From Rheum nobile (taxonomy: Eukaryota > Streptophyta > Magnoliopsida > Caryophyllales > Polygonaceae): a DNA stretch of 64,000 nucleotides. Positions 10,616-20,390 of the stretch are shown here, piece by piece. The position numbers were made by a program, and so were the translations under genes. A model generated the notes under the pieces. It had not been told where the DNA came from and searched no databases. It saw nothing but the letters and a program-made list of their open reading frames with translations. Position 1 is the first letter of the stretch; every line of letters starts with the position of its first letter. The DNA is taken from positions 310,001 through 374,000 of the forward strand of contig WOAB01000056.1 in assembly GCA_027886185.1 (NCBI GenBank). The letters run 5' to 3'.

Positions 10616-11018
10616 CAAATTAGACAATGGGCTGTGGGCCAATCCGAGGGCGTGTGGGTACGTATGTGTGCAAAGGCACGTATGAGCCTAACACATAAAT
10701 CCAGTGAGATTTCATCCTAAAATCAATTGACAATATAAGGAGTAGCTCATTAAGCTTATATACTAGAAAAGTTATGTCACAACTTTATATGTGAGTTGAG
10801 TATTCTAACACTCGGTCCACTTGAACCCAAGATCGAAACAAACTCTGATACCATCTCAAATTAGACAATGGGTCATGGGCCAACTCAGGGACGTGTGGGT
10901 ATGTATGTGTGCAAAGGTACGTATGAACCTAGTACATAGACCTAGTGAAGTTCCATCCTAAAACCAATTGACAATATAAAGAGTAGTCCATTAAGCTCAT
11001 ATACTAGACAAATTATTC
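10616..11018 (-). mobile_element. TRIM-like mini LTR element
   Basis: Two direct repeats of about 160 bp (10616-10778 and 10857-11018), roughly 85% alike by eye, flank a short unique segment of about 78 bp. On the minus strand, immediately after the right-hand repeat, comes TGGTATCAGAGT, the usual primer-binding site complementary to initiator tRNA-Met. Short repeats plus a primer site with almost no interior is the TRIM layout. Clear TG/CA ends and a target duplication are not visible, so this could also be a recombined remnant of a longer element. Confidence 0.55.
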
Positions 11019-12266
11019 GCTTTTTTCACTTGAATCACCCAAAAATGATTGATGTGTTGGATCGATGTTGGTGAAATATTTAACAAAAAAGTAAAACGTT
11101 ACTACTTATTAAGGGCATTTTTTTTTATAAAGGTCTTATAGCATGGAGCTTTTAATTATTTTGTATTAAAATATTTAAAAGAAACTAAAAGATCCAAAGA
11201 GAGTCTCAACATTTGGCCTAAATATGAGACCGTCCCATAGGGATAAAAATAAGAGGGCATTTGGCTGACATTTTTTTTTTGCCTTAATTCCCATGCAAAA
11301 CGACGTTATATAAGGCCCTCCGCAATAAAGAGAGTATTAGTGCCACACGCCACGCGATGATATGTCCACCAAAAACCCACTCTAAAAACCCCCATTAAAA
11401 TTGCTCTAATATCTCTCACATAACAAATAAGTTTCAGTATATAATAATCCAAAACACAATACCTAACGCGTTACGTCATCGGATATCAAGGTTAGAAGTG
11501 GAATTCCCTATAGAGTATCCTTATCGCACTTTTTCCCGGTCCACAGAATTTCCATGCACATGCGCACACAATTATGAATAAATCCCCAATTGAAGATCTG
11601 ATTTATCATGTATATTTAATTAATACATTTTAATCTCGTGAAAATATCTTAGGCCCACCAGAGATGTCAATAGGGGTTCACCTCAAAACTCGTGTCTCAA
11701 GAACCGCGCTCTCATCGGCCATGGCGCACCCGCAATGTCGTCCCATGTCACGCGCTCTCAGTGGCGTACTCCCGTGTGAATGGTGTAATACACGCACCCG
11801 GGTGTCACGTGCCTAGTCCTTATCCTTTTATTATGTTAGTATCTTGTTTTTATGATGAGAGTGTTGGTCATTTGTGGTGGATTAAGTCCATTAATTTGCT
11901 TAGGCTCATAACCCAATATGTAAGATTATTTAATTATTTCATGTGCTCCCTTTCAATGTTAGGTTTACTAAAGGTTTATTGTGTTGAGTAAATGTTTATT
12001 GTAATGCACCTAAGACCTATAATTGTTAGTTTGATTAATCAAATTCATTTTCATTGCAACGTAAGAATTTAAAAACTCATCTTTTCCCCAAGTAATGACT
12101 TAGAAAACTCTGGTGTATATTTTATCACAACACTGTTGCACATTCTATTAAATATTAGTGCGCATTTTAGTATAATTTTGATGCACAAAGTTTATAAGCG
12201 TGTCAACCAATTTTATCGAAAAACACATATTGTACGAGAAAAATACAGTCATGTCATTTTTTCGTT
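11019..12266. other. Gene-free stretch
   Basis: AT-rich DNA with a slightly GC-richer patch at about 11690-11820 whose 99-codon open frame shows no recognisable domain. I see no gene or clear repeat. Confidence 0.4.
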
Positions 12267-12275
12267 CTTAATAAA

Positions 12276-12461
12276 CAGTTTTTCTAGTGTGTGCCCATGA
12301 GCACACTCTAACAAGTTAAAGTAGGAAATTATCTATAAAATATTCCCTAATAGAGAATGGATAAACCCTTAAGAAAAAAAATTAAACTAGTGGCTAAAAA
12401 AATTATTGCTAAAAATGAGCTTGTTAGAGTGTGCCCATGGGCACACACTAGAAAAGAAACC
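12276..12461. mobile_element. MITE family A, copy 2
   Basis: This copy has the best-preserved inverted ends: CTAGTGTGTGCCCATG on the left and CATGGGCACACACTAG on the right. It is about 186 bp long. Flanks CTTAATAAA (12267-12275) and TTTAATAAA (12462-12470) match at 8 of 9 positions, a likely 9-bp target duplication. Interior words (ATAAACCCTTAA, TAGTGGCTAA, AATTATTG) match the other two copies. Confidence 0.8.
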
Positions 12462-12839
12462 TTTAATAAAAGACTAATTTAAATCATTGATTTATTAAAA
12501 TATGACGGCCGAAACTTGTTCGATCGTTCATATCTAATTAATCACGTCCGTATATATATATATAGAGGCGCGCTCAAGTAAAACGAGAGTTATGGTAAAA
12601 CGAAAGTACTAATCTGGAGCGTTGGATTGATGATGATGGATGGTTGGATGAATAGGGTATATAATAGATATGATAGGGGTGTAACTACCAAATCTAACCA
12701 AATATGGCAATTAATTAAATTTTTAATTAAAAAAACATATTAAATGGGTTGTTACATGAGAGAGAAAGTGAAGATTATTCTCTTTCCTTAATCATAGGGT
12801 TTAAATTCTGATTTCGTAATTTGATTTTCGAAATTTTAT

Positions 12840-13460
12840 AGATATTCATACAGTCAGTAATCGATATTCATTCAAAATGTTTTGATATTCACGTAATTTG
12901 AAATCGATATTCGTATAAGCAATATTCGATATTCATGAAAATAGTGTCGATATTCAGATTTTATTCCGCGTATGATGATTATCGGTTATATAAATTTGGC
13001 GATATTCATATAAAGTGTATTGATATTCGTGTGTTCAAGCTTTTGGAAACGATTCATGATCTTCAAAATTTTTTATTTGTATTTGGTGAATATCGCAAAT
13101 CCAATTTTGAATATCGACTACTCAACGCATGAAACTACATCCAACATGAATATGAACAACATTATAATGAATATCACATCATACAATTTGAATATCAACT
13201 ACTCAATGAATAACACTTTCAAAAGAATGTGTATGAATATCACATATAAAAATGTGAATATCAACTATAAATAACTCATACATCCCCATCAACAAGCAGT
13301 ATCTGAATCCACGTGAATATCAATTTTACTATAATGAATAACACCACAGAAAAACTGAATATCATATATCTAAATCATAATTATCAAAATACATAAATTA
13401 TAACACTATGAATAACACCACACGAAAATTGAATATTATATATACAATATCAAAACAAAA
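12840..13460. repeat. GATATTC array that flips orientation midway
   Basis: Up to about 13050 the plus strand carries GATATTCAT/GATATTCGT words. From about 13083 to 13440 it carries the reverse complement (GAATATC) instead. The two half-arrays face each other. The same word forms the array in the related element at 21480-22110. Confidence 0.75.
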
Positions 13461-13625
13461 CAAATAAATTGTAACACGAGCAATGTCAAATGTAATTCTT
13501 GTAAGAATTACTCCTCTACTGTAATGAACACCCCTTGCTCAAATGCAATTCCTGCAAATACATAGAGCAATGTCAAATTAAAATCAACGAGCAAAAGTCC
13601 TAAACCCTAACTAATGAACTCGATT

Positions 13626-13898
13626 ATGGGGAGGCCAAAGCAAGTGCGAAACCTCTGGGGCTCACTCAAGGACAAAGTCTCTCTCGTCAAAGCCACCGCC
13701 CTCCTCCTATCCCGCCACCGCGCCGCCGCCACAACCCCCGCCCTCCGACTCTATGTCCTGTGGGCCACCAGCCACAACCCCTCCACCTCTGCCCCACCGG
13801 ACTTCATCTCCGACCTAGTCGACCTCGGCTACCACTCGTCCACCGCCCACGACGCCCTCTTCCGCCGCCTCCACACCACCCGCGATGGACTAGATTAA
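13626..13898 (+). pseudogene. Captured fragment of an ANTH-domain clathrin-assembly protein gene
   Basis: The frame begins MGRPKQVRNLWGSLKDK and continues with SLVKATALLLSRHR, LYVLWATSHNPSTSAPP and ALFRRLHTTRDGLD before a stop, about 90 codons in all. This matches the N-terminus of plant clathrin-assembly (AP180 N-terminal homology, ANTH) proteins, which start with M-x-R-P-K-x-L-R and bind phosphoinositides at the plasma membrane; full proteins exceed 300 residues. GC content is far above the surrounding AT-rich repeat DNA, and it lies between transposon ends, so it is read as a captured host exon fragment, not a working gene. Confidence 0.7.
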
Positions 13899-14131
13899 AC
13901 AATAGAACCCAAAAATTTCAGATCCAGAGAGCCATAGTACCTTTACTTCACATCGGCCGCCGGAAAAAAAATTTGAAATACTATTCCGCATCGCCAGAGA
14001 TTTCATCGTCTCCTACGCCGGCGAGAGACTGAAATCATCGATCCTTTGATTCTTCACAACACCGTTCGCGTTTGGCTCCTTGCACACAGCTCTGTGATTC
14101 CTCAAGTTCCACAGTCTCGCCTTAGCCACCA

Positions 14132-14347
14132 GTGGAGCCTCCGTCCTCGGCGCCGACGACTCAGATGATCCTCGCCTTCCTCGATGACTACGAGGACTTC
14201 GATCACGACCACCTCGTCACGAAGCTCTGCGAAGGCGGCGACCTCTTCGATCGCGTCCTTGCCAACGGCCGCTACTCCGAGAGGGACGCCGTCGGGAGAG
14301 AGAAGATGGAAAGGAGATCGGGGGAGATAGATCTGAGAGGGAGATAG
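14132..14347 (+). pseudogene. Captured fragment of a calcium-dependent protein kinase (CDPK) gene
   Basis: The translation contains HDHLVTKLCEGGDLFDRVLA followed by NGRYSERDAVG, which matches the kinase N-lobe/hinge region of plant CDPKs (family pattern VHLVMELCEGGELFDR...YSERxAA). Only about 45 codons of homology are present and the frame then runs into a purine-rich tract and a stop. It carries no catalytic loop, DFG motif or EF hands. It is a host exon fragment carried by the element at 12565-14610. Confidence 0.75.
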
Positions 14348-14610
14348 TGAGAGATGAGGGCGTCGGTGAGAGAGATCTGAGAGGGAGAGGGAGAGATCTG
14401 GGAGGGAGAGAGAATATGGAAAGGGGATAAACAACCGTATCATTCAATCCCTAAAAATCCGGGATTAATATTAATTGTGTAGAGCACCGGATAATTTCTT
14501 AATATGCACCTTAAATTGGTATAATCCAGTCCATCCATTAAATCTCATCTAACGGATGTGATTAATACTTCCGTTTTACCCTAAGAAGTCGTTTTATCAG
14601 ATCTTAATTC

Positions 14611-14641
<31 letters not shown>

Positions 14642-14648
14642 ATATATA

Positions 14649-15180
14649 GGAAAATGTTCATGTGAGAATGAGTGCTTAGGTGAGAATGCCGGATGTGCAT
14701 GAATTTATGACTGTATGTGCACGATTTTAGTAGGTGGAAACTCATGAACATACAAACACAAATTTATGCACACCTCAAGATGTGCATGAATTTTTGCATG
14801 TATGTGCATAAATTTGTGACTATATGGTGATTGTGTGTAAGTGAAAACTCATGCACACACAAACAAAAATCCATGCACATCACAAACTGTGCATTGATTT
14901 TTGCTTGTATGTGCATATATTTTTGTACTATGTGTGTGACTATGTGTAAGTTATAATTCATGCACATACAGGCAAAAGTTCATGCATACCTCAAAATGTG
15001 CATGGATATTTGCCTGTATGTGCATATATTTTTACTATATATGTGACTTTGTGTAAGTGAAAACTCATTCACATACAAACAAAATTTTATACACATCACA
15101 CGATGTGTATGGAATTTTGTTTATATGTACGTATTCTCACGTTCTCACATAAGTATCATTTTTCATTGGATCCGCATCCA
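14649..15180. mobile_element. Small non-coding TIR element set in TA repeats
   Basis: The left end (ATGTTCATGTGAGAATGAG, then GGTGAGAATG) is mirrored by the right end (CGTATTCTCACGTTCTCACAT, then AAGTATCATT), and TATATA runs abut both sides. The interior is a roughly 35-bp imperfect repeat based on TGTGCATGAATTTTTG and its complement, about four rounds. It has no coding capacity. It lies 38 bp from the previous element, which also sits in a TATATA run. Confidence 0.55.
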
Positions 15181-15599
15181 TATATATATATGGTATGAGG
15201 TTAAATGAAATCTTTGTTGTTAATTTTCTTGTGAAATGAAATTAAACTTTAAAGGTTGGTATTAGGTGACCTTGGATCTTTCTTGATGATGGGGTATATA
15301 TTATTTTGTTGATAGAGAAAGAGGAATCCAGCCAGGAAAGCCATAGTGCCTTCAGCTGGTGGCGGGTTGTGAAGTTCAATAGTAATTAACTATACCCACG
15401 GTAAAATAAATGTAATCGTAATTTTGTCTGGTTAAAGTTGGATTTTCTTCTCACCCACGGCCACATATACATGTATTGTGCGCAGAGGTAAATTAATACC
15501 GCGGTTAAAACACATGTCCGTATATTAAAGACACATAAAAAAAAAATGTGATCGTACCATTTTTTTACCCGTCGAATATCTGAAACAAGCACGGCCACG

Positions 15600-15790
15600 T
15601 ATCAAAAACACGTACCTCACATAAAACTAACACGTATGCTAAATACGTATCTTGTATAATTATTTTGATTAGGCACGTGCGCGTATGTTGCATACGTACC
15701 TGATACGTGCACGTATGGCACATACGTGACATATCCAAAAATTGAAAAAAATAATGAATGGGCACGTACACGAGTAGCATGTACGTGCCC
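15600..15790. repeat. ACGT/TACGTA-rich inverted repeat block
   Basis: Words such as CACGTA, ACGTATG, CATACGTACC and TACGTGCACGTA recur many times. It ends in a perfect 10-bp-arm hairpin, GGGCACGTAC (15760-15769) and GTACGTGCCC (15781-15790), with an 11-nt loop. Possibly the end of another decayed DNA transposon. Confidence 0.6.
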
Positions 15791-16028
15791 AACTTCAAGT
15801 TTCAAAATGGCATTTTGCCATTATTTTCTTTTTAAATAGAAATTAGAAAACATGTGCTCATATAAGAAATGAAGTGTGCTTGTGAAATACTAATGTGTAC
15901 ATATGATATTTACTACGTACGAGTTCATTGGAAATGGTTTTTTAGGCTATTTTATTCATTAAAACACATGTTTCATATAGAAAAATCATGTGTGCACATA
16001 TTGTATACTATGTGTGCATATAAATGTA

Positions 16029-16816
16029 GAGTGCGGTTCCGGTGCGGAGCACTCTTCCCGTGCGGACGTGCGGACATGCACTATAGGGCCTTATTTGTGC
16101 ACTTTTGGGCCTTATTTGTGCACTTTTGCAAAAAATTTGAAAAATGTTTGGAAAAAAATTTGAAAAAGATTTTTTTTTTTTTGGGAAATTCCTGTTGGTA
16201 CCCTTGTGTTTAGGGTTATTCCTGTTGGTGTCCCATGATTAAGTTTTTTTCTGTTGGTGCCCCTAAGGTTTGGGTTTGTTTGTTTCGTAACCAAACTTTT
16301 TCATGTGTGTACCATTCTAGTTCAAATTGATTAAATCCAAATCTATCATTGTGTTCCTCGCCCTCAAATTAGTAAGATTTGACTCCTAAAATACCCAAAT
16401 CCATGTCCGAACCATGTCGATTTGAATTCCGAAGTAACAACCCGTTTCGACCTTAAGAATTCAAATCGGAATGGTTCGAGTATGGATTTGAGTGTTTTAA
16501 GAGTCGAATCCTACTAAGTTGATGTCAATAAACATAGTGATGAGCTTCTATTTGATCAATTTGAACCGAAATGATACGGATATGAAAAATTTCGGTTACA
16601 AAGCGAACAAACCAAAACCTTAGGGGTACCAACAGGAAAAAACTTAATCGTGGGACACCAACATGAATAACCCTAAACTCAGGGGCACCAACAGGAATTT
16701 CCCTTTTTTTTGTGAAAAAGTACACAAATAAGACGTTAAAGTGCACAAATAAGACCCAAAAGTACATGCTCCGCACGTCCGCACGAGAAGAGTGCTCCGC
16801 ATATGATCCAAACTCT
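16029..16816. mobile_element. Long-TIR Mutator-like element with nested fold-back structure
   Basis: The 788-bp element is flanked by a perfect 9-bp duplication, ATAAATGTA (16020-16028 and 16817-16825). The outer ends share GCGGAGCACTCTTC followed by CGTGCGGACGTGCGGA in inverted orientation, and the GGGCCTTATTTGTGCACTTT blocks inside also pair with their counterparts. Further in, the segment with CCTGTTGGTACCC, CCTGTTGGTGTCCC and TTGGTGCCCCTAAGG pairs with its inverted copy before 16700. Almost the whole element can fold on itself. No protein is encoded. Confidence 0.85.
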
Positions 16817-17341
16817 ATAAATGTAATATAGATTATATATGTGCATATAAAATTAATCATGTTTGCGTGTACCCCATGTGTGCATATACATATTGTAAAT
16901 TATGTGTGCATTTGAAATAAGCTATGTCAACATATGAAATAGACTATTTGTGCGCATATATATAATCCATGTATGTATATCAGTATATGGAATAAACTAT
17001 GTTTGCAGAAAATATTAAGTATATGTGCATCTGAAATAACTTGTATGCATATATATAAAAGAACCCAAGTATATATATGGAATAATTGTGTGCATAAAGT
17101 ATTAAATACGTGTGCATATGAAATAACTTATGTGTGCATATGAAATAAACTACATATGCATATATATAACAAATCGATATATGTATATAAAATAGACTAT
17201 GTGGGCATATAAAACTACATGTGTATGCATATGAAATAACTCATGTGTGCATATGAAATAAAGTACGTGTGCATATATATAAAAGAATCCATGTATGCAT
17301 ATGAAAAAATAAGTGTGCATAAAGTATTAAATACGTGTACA

Positions 17342-17609
17342 CAGGGCCGGCCCAGAGGGGGGGCAGCATGGGCGACCGCCCAGGGCCCCCAAATTTTTGG
17401 GGCCTCAAAATTTTTTTTTAGGTATGTATATATGTGTTAAATATGGATAACAAAAATCCAGCATAGTCTAGTGGTCTTAGAGTACACATTTCTCCAATAG
17501 GTCATGGGTTCAATTCCAGAATTTTGCATCTTTGTCTTATTTTTTTATTTAAATAAGGGCCCCTAATTAAATTTCGCCCCGGGCCTTGAAAATATTAGGA
17601 CCGACACTG
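17342..17609. mobile_element. hAT-like MITE with internal Pol III promoter boxes
   Basis: The 268-bp element starts CAGGGCCGGCCC and ends in the imperfect inverse AGGACCGACACTG. It is flanked by a perfect 8-bp duplication CGTGTACA (17334-17341 and 17610-17617), diagnostic of hAT insertion. The interior (about 17465-17520) contains TAGTCTAGTGG, an exact match to the Pol III A-box consensus, and GGTTCAATTCC, which contains an exact B box, 47 bp apart start to start. This looks like a tRNA-derived SINE body inside a hAT MITE. It is not a tRNA gene, since no cloverleaf is visible. Confidence 0.8.
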
Positions 17610-17989
17610 CGTGTACATATGAAATAACTTATGTGTGCATATGAAATAGACTATATATGCATACATCTAGAAGAATACGATGTATATGGAATAACTATGT
17701 GTGCATAAAAGAAAATTAAGTTTTCATATGTGATAATTTTTGGGCATATAAGAAATAGATTATGTGCGGATAAATAAACAAACCCATGTGTGCATTTCGT
17801 TTATGTGTTAATGTATCATTAAATATGTATTCATGTCATGTATGCATATATTTTCATCTATGAGTTCATGTATTGTTAACTATGTGTGCATATAACTTGA
17901 TGTATGTGCTCATACGTTTACAATATGTATTTATAATTATGTCTTCATGCCTTTTCTATAATGTGTTCACGTGTTTGTAACTATTGTTC

Positions 17990-19419
17990 TGTCATGTCCT
18001 AGACATGAATAACAGAATCTGATAGGAAGAAGGGAAGGAAGATAAGAAAGAGATCAAGAGAGGAGATGAACAGAGAAAGAGAAAGAGATATCAGGGAAGA
18101 AAGGAGTTTAGGAAAAAGAAAGATTAGGGATAGAAAAGGGTAATTGATTAATATTTTTGAATAACATCTTCAATTATATCATTGATGGTATTTATACTAA
18201 TCACCTAAACACTCTAATACTCCATACATGACATTACTCCCCTCTTTTAAGAGCTTTGTCCTCAAAGCTATTACAAAGAAAATGAGGTAAAACATAGCTA
18301 AATTGACAACTAGCTTGGACAAGTAGACAATGGAAAATCAAATGAAGCCCCTGGACCATCATAATGATGCTTATGGAAACGCTGCTTCAAAGCTTATCAT
18401 GTCCACCATCGGATGCAGCCTCTACAGGTTCAAAATCGCCCATTTCTTGCAGTTTCGCTGACCCATCTCCCATTGGCATTTCCTCGAGCATGTTGTGTGC
18501 ATCCAAAAACAACCCATCACCCACCCGGGCAACCTTGCTTGGGATGATTTCTTGGGTCGAAACTTCAACCTCTTCACGCCACTCTTGGAAATCAGCCCTG
18601 ATTTGTTGGAAGGCTTGAAGCAGTTTCTTGGTAGAGTCCATCACTTCTTGAAATCCATCCGCGAAGCTTCTTTTTCCGGAACCCCAAGTCGACGCCTCTT
18701 TAGAACCGACCTCATGTCGACCTTGTCTTACAGAGTCAACTCTCCAATTCAACAGAATTCTAGGAACTTCAGATAGAGACAGCACCTCGCCATCTTGTTT
18801 TTCAAGATTTGAGGATGACAGTGTTGAGTCTATTGATGATGGCTTCTTTTGCAAGGATTCAGGCCGTGGTTGATAATTCCTAGTTTGCTGAAAGGGATTG
18901 CTCTTGTATTGATAAGCAACCGAGCCACAAAGATTGAAGTATTGAACCCGTTAACGATTTCTTCCCCATCGACCAATCGCACTACATGAATTTCATCGGT
19001 TTTAGATACTACGGGACCATAGAAAGGTACTTTGGCTGGGGCCATTCCCATTTTGGCTCGAATCTCATTGATATTCCCATAAAATATTTTTTCAGACTCA
19101 TTGAGTTTCTTGTAATAATCTTCATCTGATTCTTTCAATCGGAGCTTCCATGAGTCCAAGGACGAAGATTCTGCCATGGCTACTTCCAAGTCCACGAGCT
19201 CGGTCGAATTAGGTTGGAAATTGGGGGGGAACAAATCAAATTGCGCACGAATCATTTGGCTCTCATACCAATTTGTCATGTCCTAGACATGAATTTGATA
19301 GGAAGAAGGGAATTAAGGAAGAAGGGAGTTACAGGGAGAAAGGAAGGAGAAGATAGATAGAGAAAGAGAGTAAGAACGTAGGGAGAAGAGAAAGGAAGAG
19401 AAGAGATTAGGACATGACA
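17990..19419 (-). mobile_element. Non-autonomous LTR retrotransposon with unequal LTRs
   Basis: The 1430-bp element lies between TSDs TGTTC at 17985-17989 and 19420-19424. Both outer ends read TGTCATGTCCTAGAC/…GGACATGACA. The 3' LTR (17990-18233) is 244 bp and includes a TATAAATA box on the minus strand. The 5' LTR (19273-19419) is only about 147 bp and lacks that part. On the minus strand TTGGTATGAGAGCC follows the 5' LTR (primer site) and AAAAGAGGGGAG precedes the 3' LTR (polypurine tract). No RT, integrase or protease is present. Confidence 0.75.
18387..19255 (-). pseudogene. Unassigned gag-like reading frames of the non-autonomous LTR element
   Basis: Two overlapping minus-strand frames fill the interior: the upstream one (about 19255-18830) reads MIRAQFDLFPPNFQP and later WKLRLKESDEDYYKKLNESE. 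The second (18854-18387) contains DSTKKLLQAFQQIRADFQEW. They overlap by 25 bp in different frames, which looks like one gene broken by a frameshift near 18850. I do not recognise a domain; the charged, helical character and the position after the primer site suggest a degenerate gag, but no zinc knuckle is visible. Confidence 0.45.
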
Positions 19420-19660
19420 TGTTCATACATTTGTTAACAAACCAGAATGCTCCGGATGCTTTACTATGTATTCATATATATTTGCCAATATTTTCATACT
19501 TGTTTTTATGTGTTAATAACTCTTTGCCTATGTGTTTGAATGAATGCCATTACAACAATGTAATATACACATAACAAACTAAGGGTTTGCTTATATGTTC
19601 ATATTAATTTGCTATATGTGTGACATGAATATGCATGTACTACAACACCTTTGATGAGTT

Positions 19661-20390
19661 TCATACAATTCAAAAACAAAAAATATCATACACATTCCTC
19701 ACGATCAAAGCTAACTTCAAATATGTTTTGACATGAATTGATATCGAAAACCTTAAGAAAAATATGTGAATCCATGAACTCATGTTACTCAATTGATCTT
19801 TGCATGTGGACAATTTTAGACTCTCACAATGAACTGATCTTTGTATAAAACTCCAGAAACATGAAATCTCAAAATCGATTAGATTGTAATATACAATATT
19901 GGAAAAGCAAGCACTGAATCCATGACCTAAAAACATGTAGGTCTTCAACGAAAGCAAGCAATTAACAAACAACCACGATCAATCTAAAATAAAAAAACGA
20001 CCTAAAAATATCAATTTTCATCCTGAAACACAAAAAAAAAACGAACAATTATATATATCAAATGCATGAACTTTTTTTTAAAAAAAAAACAGAACGAATA
20101 CATGAATCCAATTTGAGCGCTCACTCCAAAACGAAGGGGATTAGTACACGTTATGGAAAAAAAATTTAAAACACACTTATTTATGGACTGTTTGATAAAA
20201 CTCAGATCGATAGAAGATGACAATTGTCATTTCTCATAGAAGTGGTTGTTCTCATTCAATCTTTTTCCATATTTAATTAATGACCTCAATATCTTAAGTT
20301 TATATCAATTTGGAAAGGGATCCAAATTTAGATAGGGTTCAAAGGTCTCTTGATAAGAGAAAGTTCATTCTATGAAATCAAGGGGAATTA
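19661..20390. other. Gene-free AT-rich stretch
   Basis: AT-rich DNA with only short chance frames. I see nothing I can assign. Confidence 0.4.

Larger units (their letters stand above)
12565..14610. mobile_element. Gene-fragment-carrying TIR element (Pack-type), copy 1
   Basis: The two ends are imperfect inverted repeats of about 50 bp, each with two GTAAAACGA/GATAAAACGA-like blocks followed by AAGTA(C/T)TAATC, and each abuts a TATATA run. Inside, in order, lie a GATATTC repeat array (12840-13460), a fragment of an ANTH clathrin-assembly gene (13626-13898), an unassigned GC-richer piece (13925-14100), a CDPK fragment (14132-14347) and a GAGAGG-rich purine tract. No transposase is present, so it would need one in trans. 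Superfamily is unclear: a MULE/Pack-MULE is the natural guess, but the target duplication is hidden in TA repeats. Confidence 0.65.
15850..19660. repeat. Degenerate TGTGCATATGAAATAA minisatellite-like region with nested insertions
   Basis: Outside three inserted elements, the region is made of diverged, irregularly spaced copies of TGTGCATATGAAATAA/TATGTGTGCATATA. It extends from about 15850 to 17985 and more weakly from 19420 to 19660. I see no gene in it. The insertions at 16029-16816, 17342-17609 and 17990-19419 each split this array, so the array is the older layer. Confidence 0.7.

Noticed and set aside
11692..11991. 99-codon plus-strand gene
   Set aside because: No recognisable family; half of the frame is AT-rich intergenic sequence.
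17450..17530. tRNA gene
   Set aside because: A and B boxes match, but no cloverleaf arms or acceptor stem can be formed and the sequence lies inside a MITE with an 8-bp target duplication.
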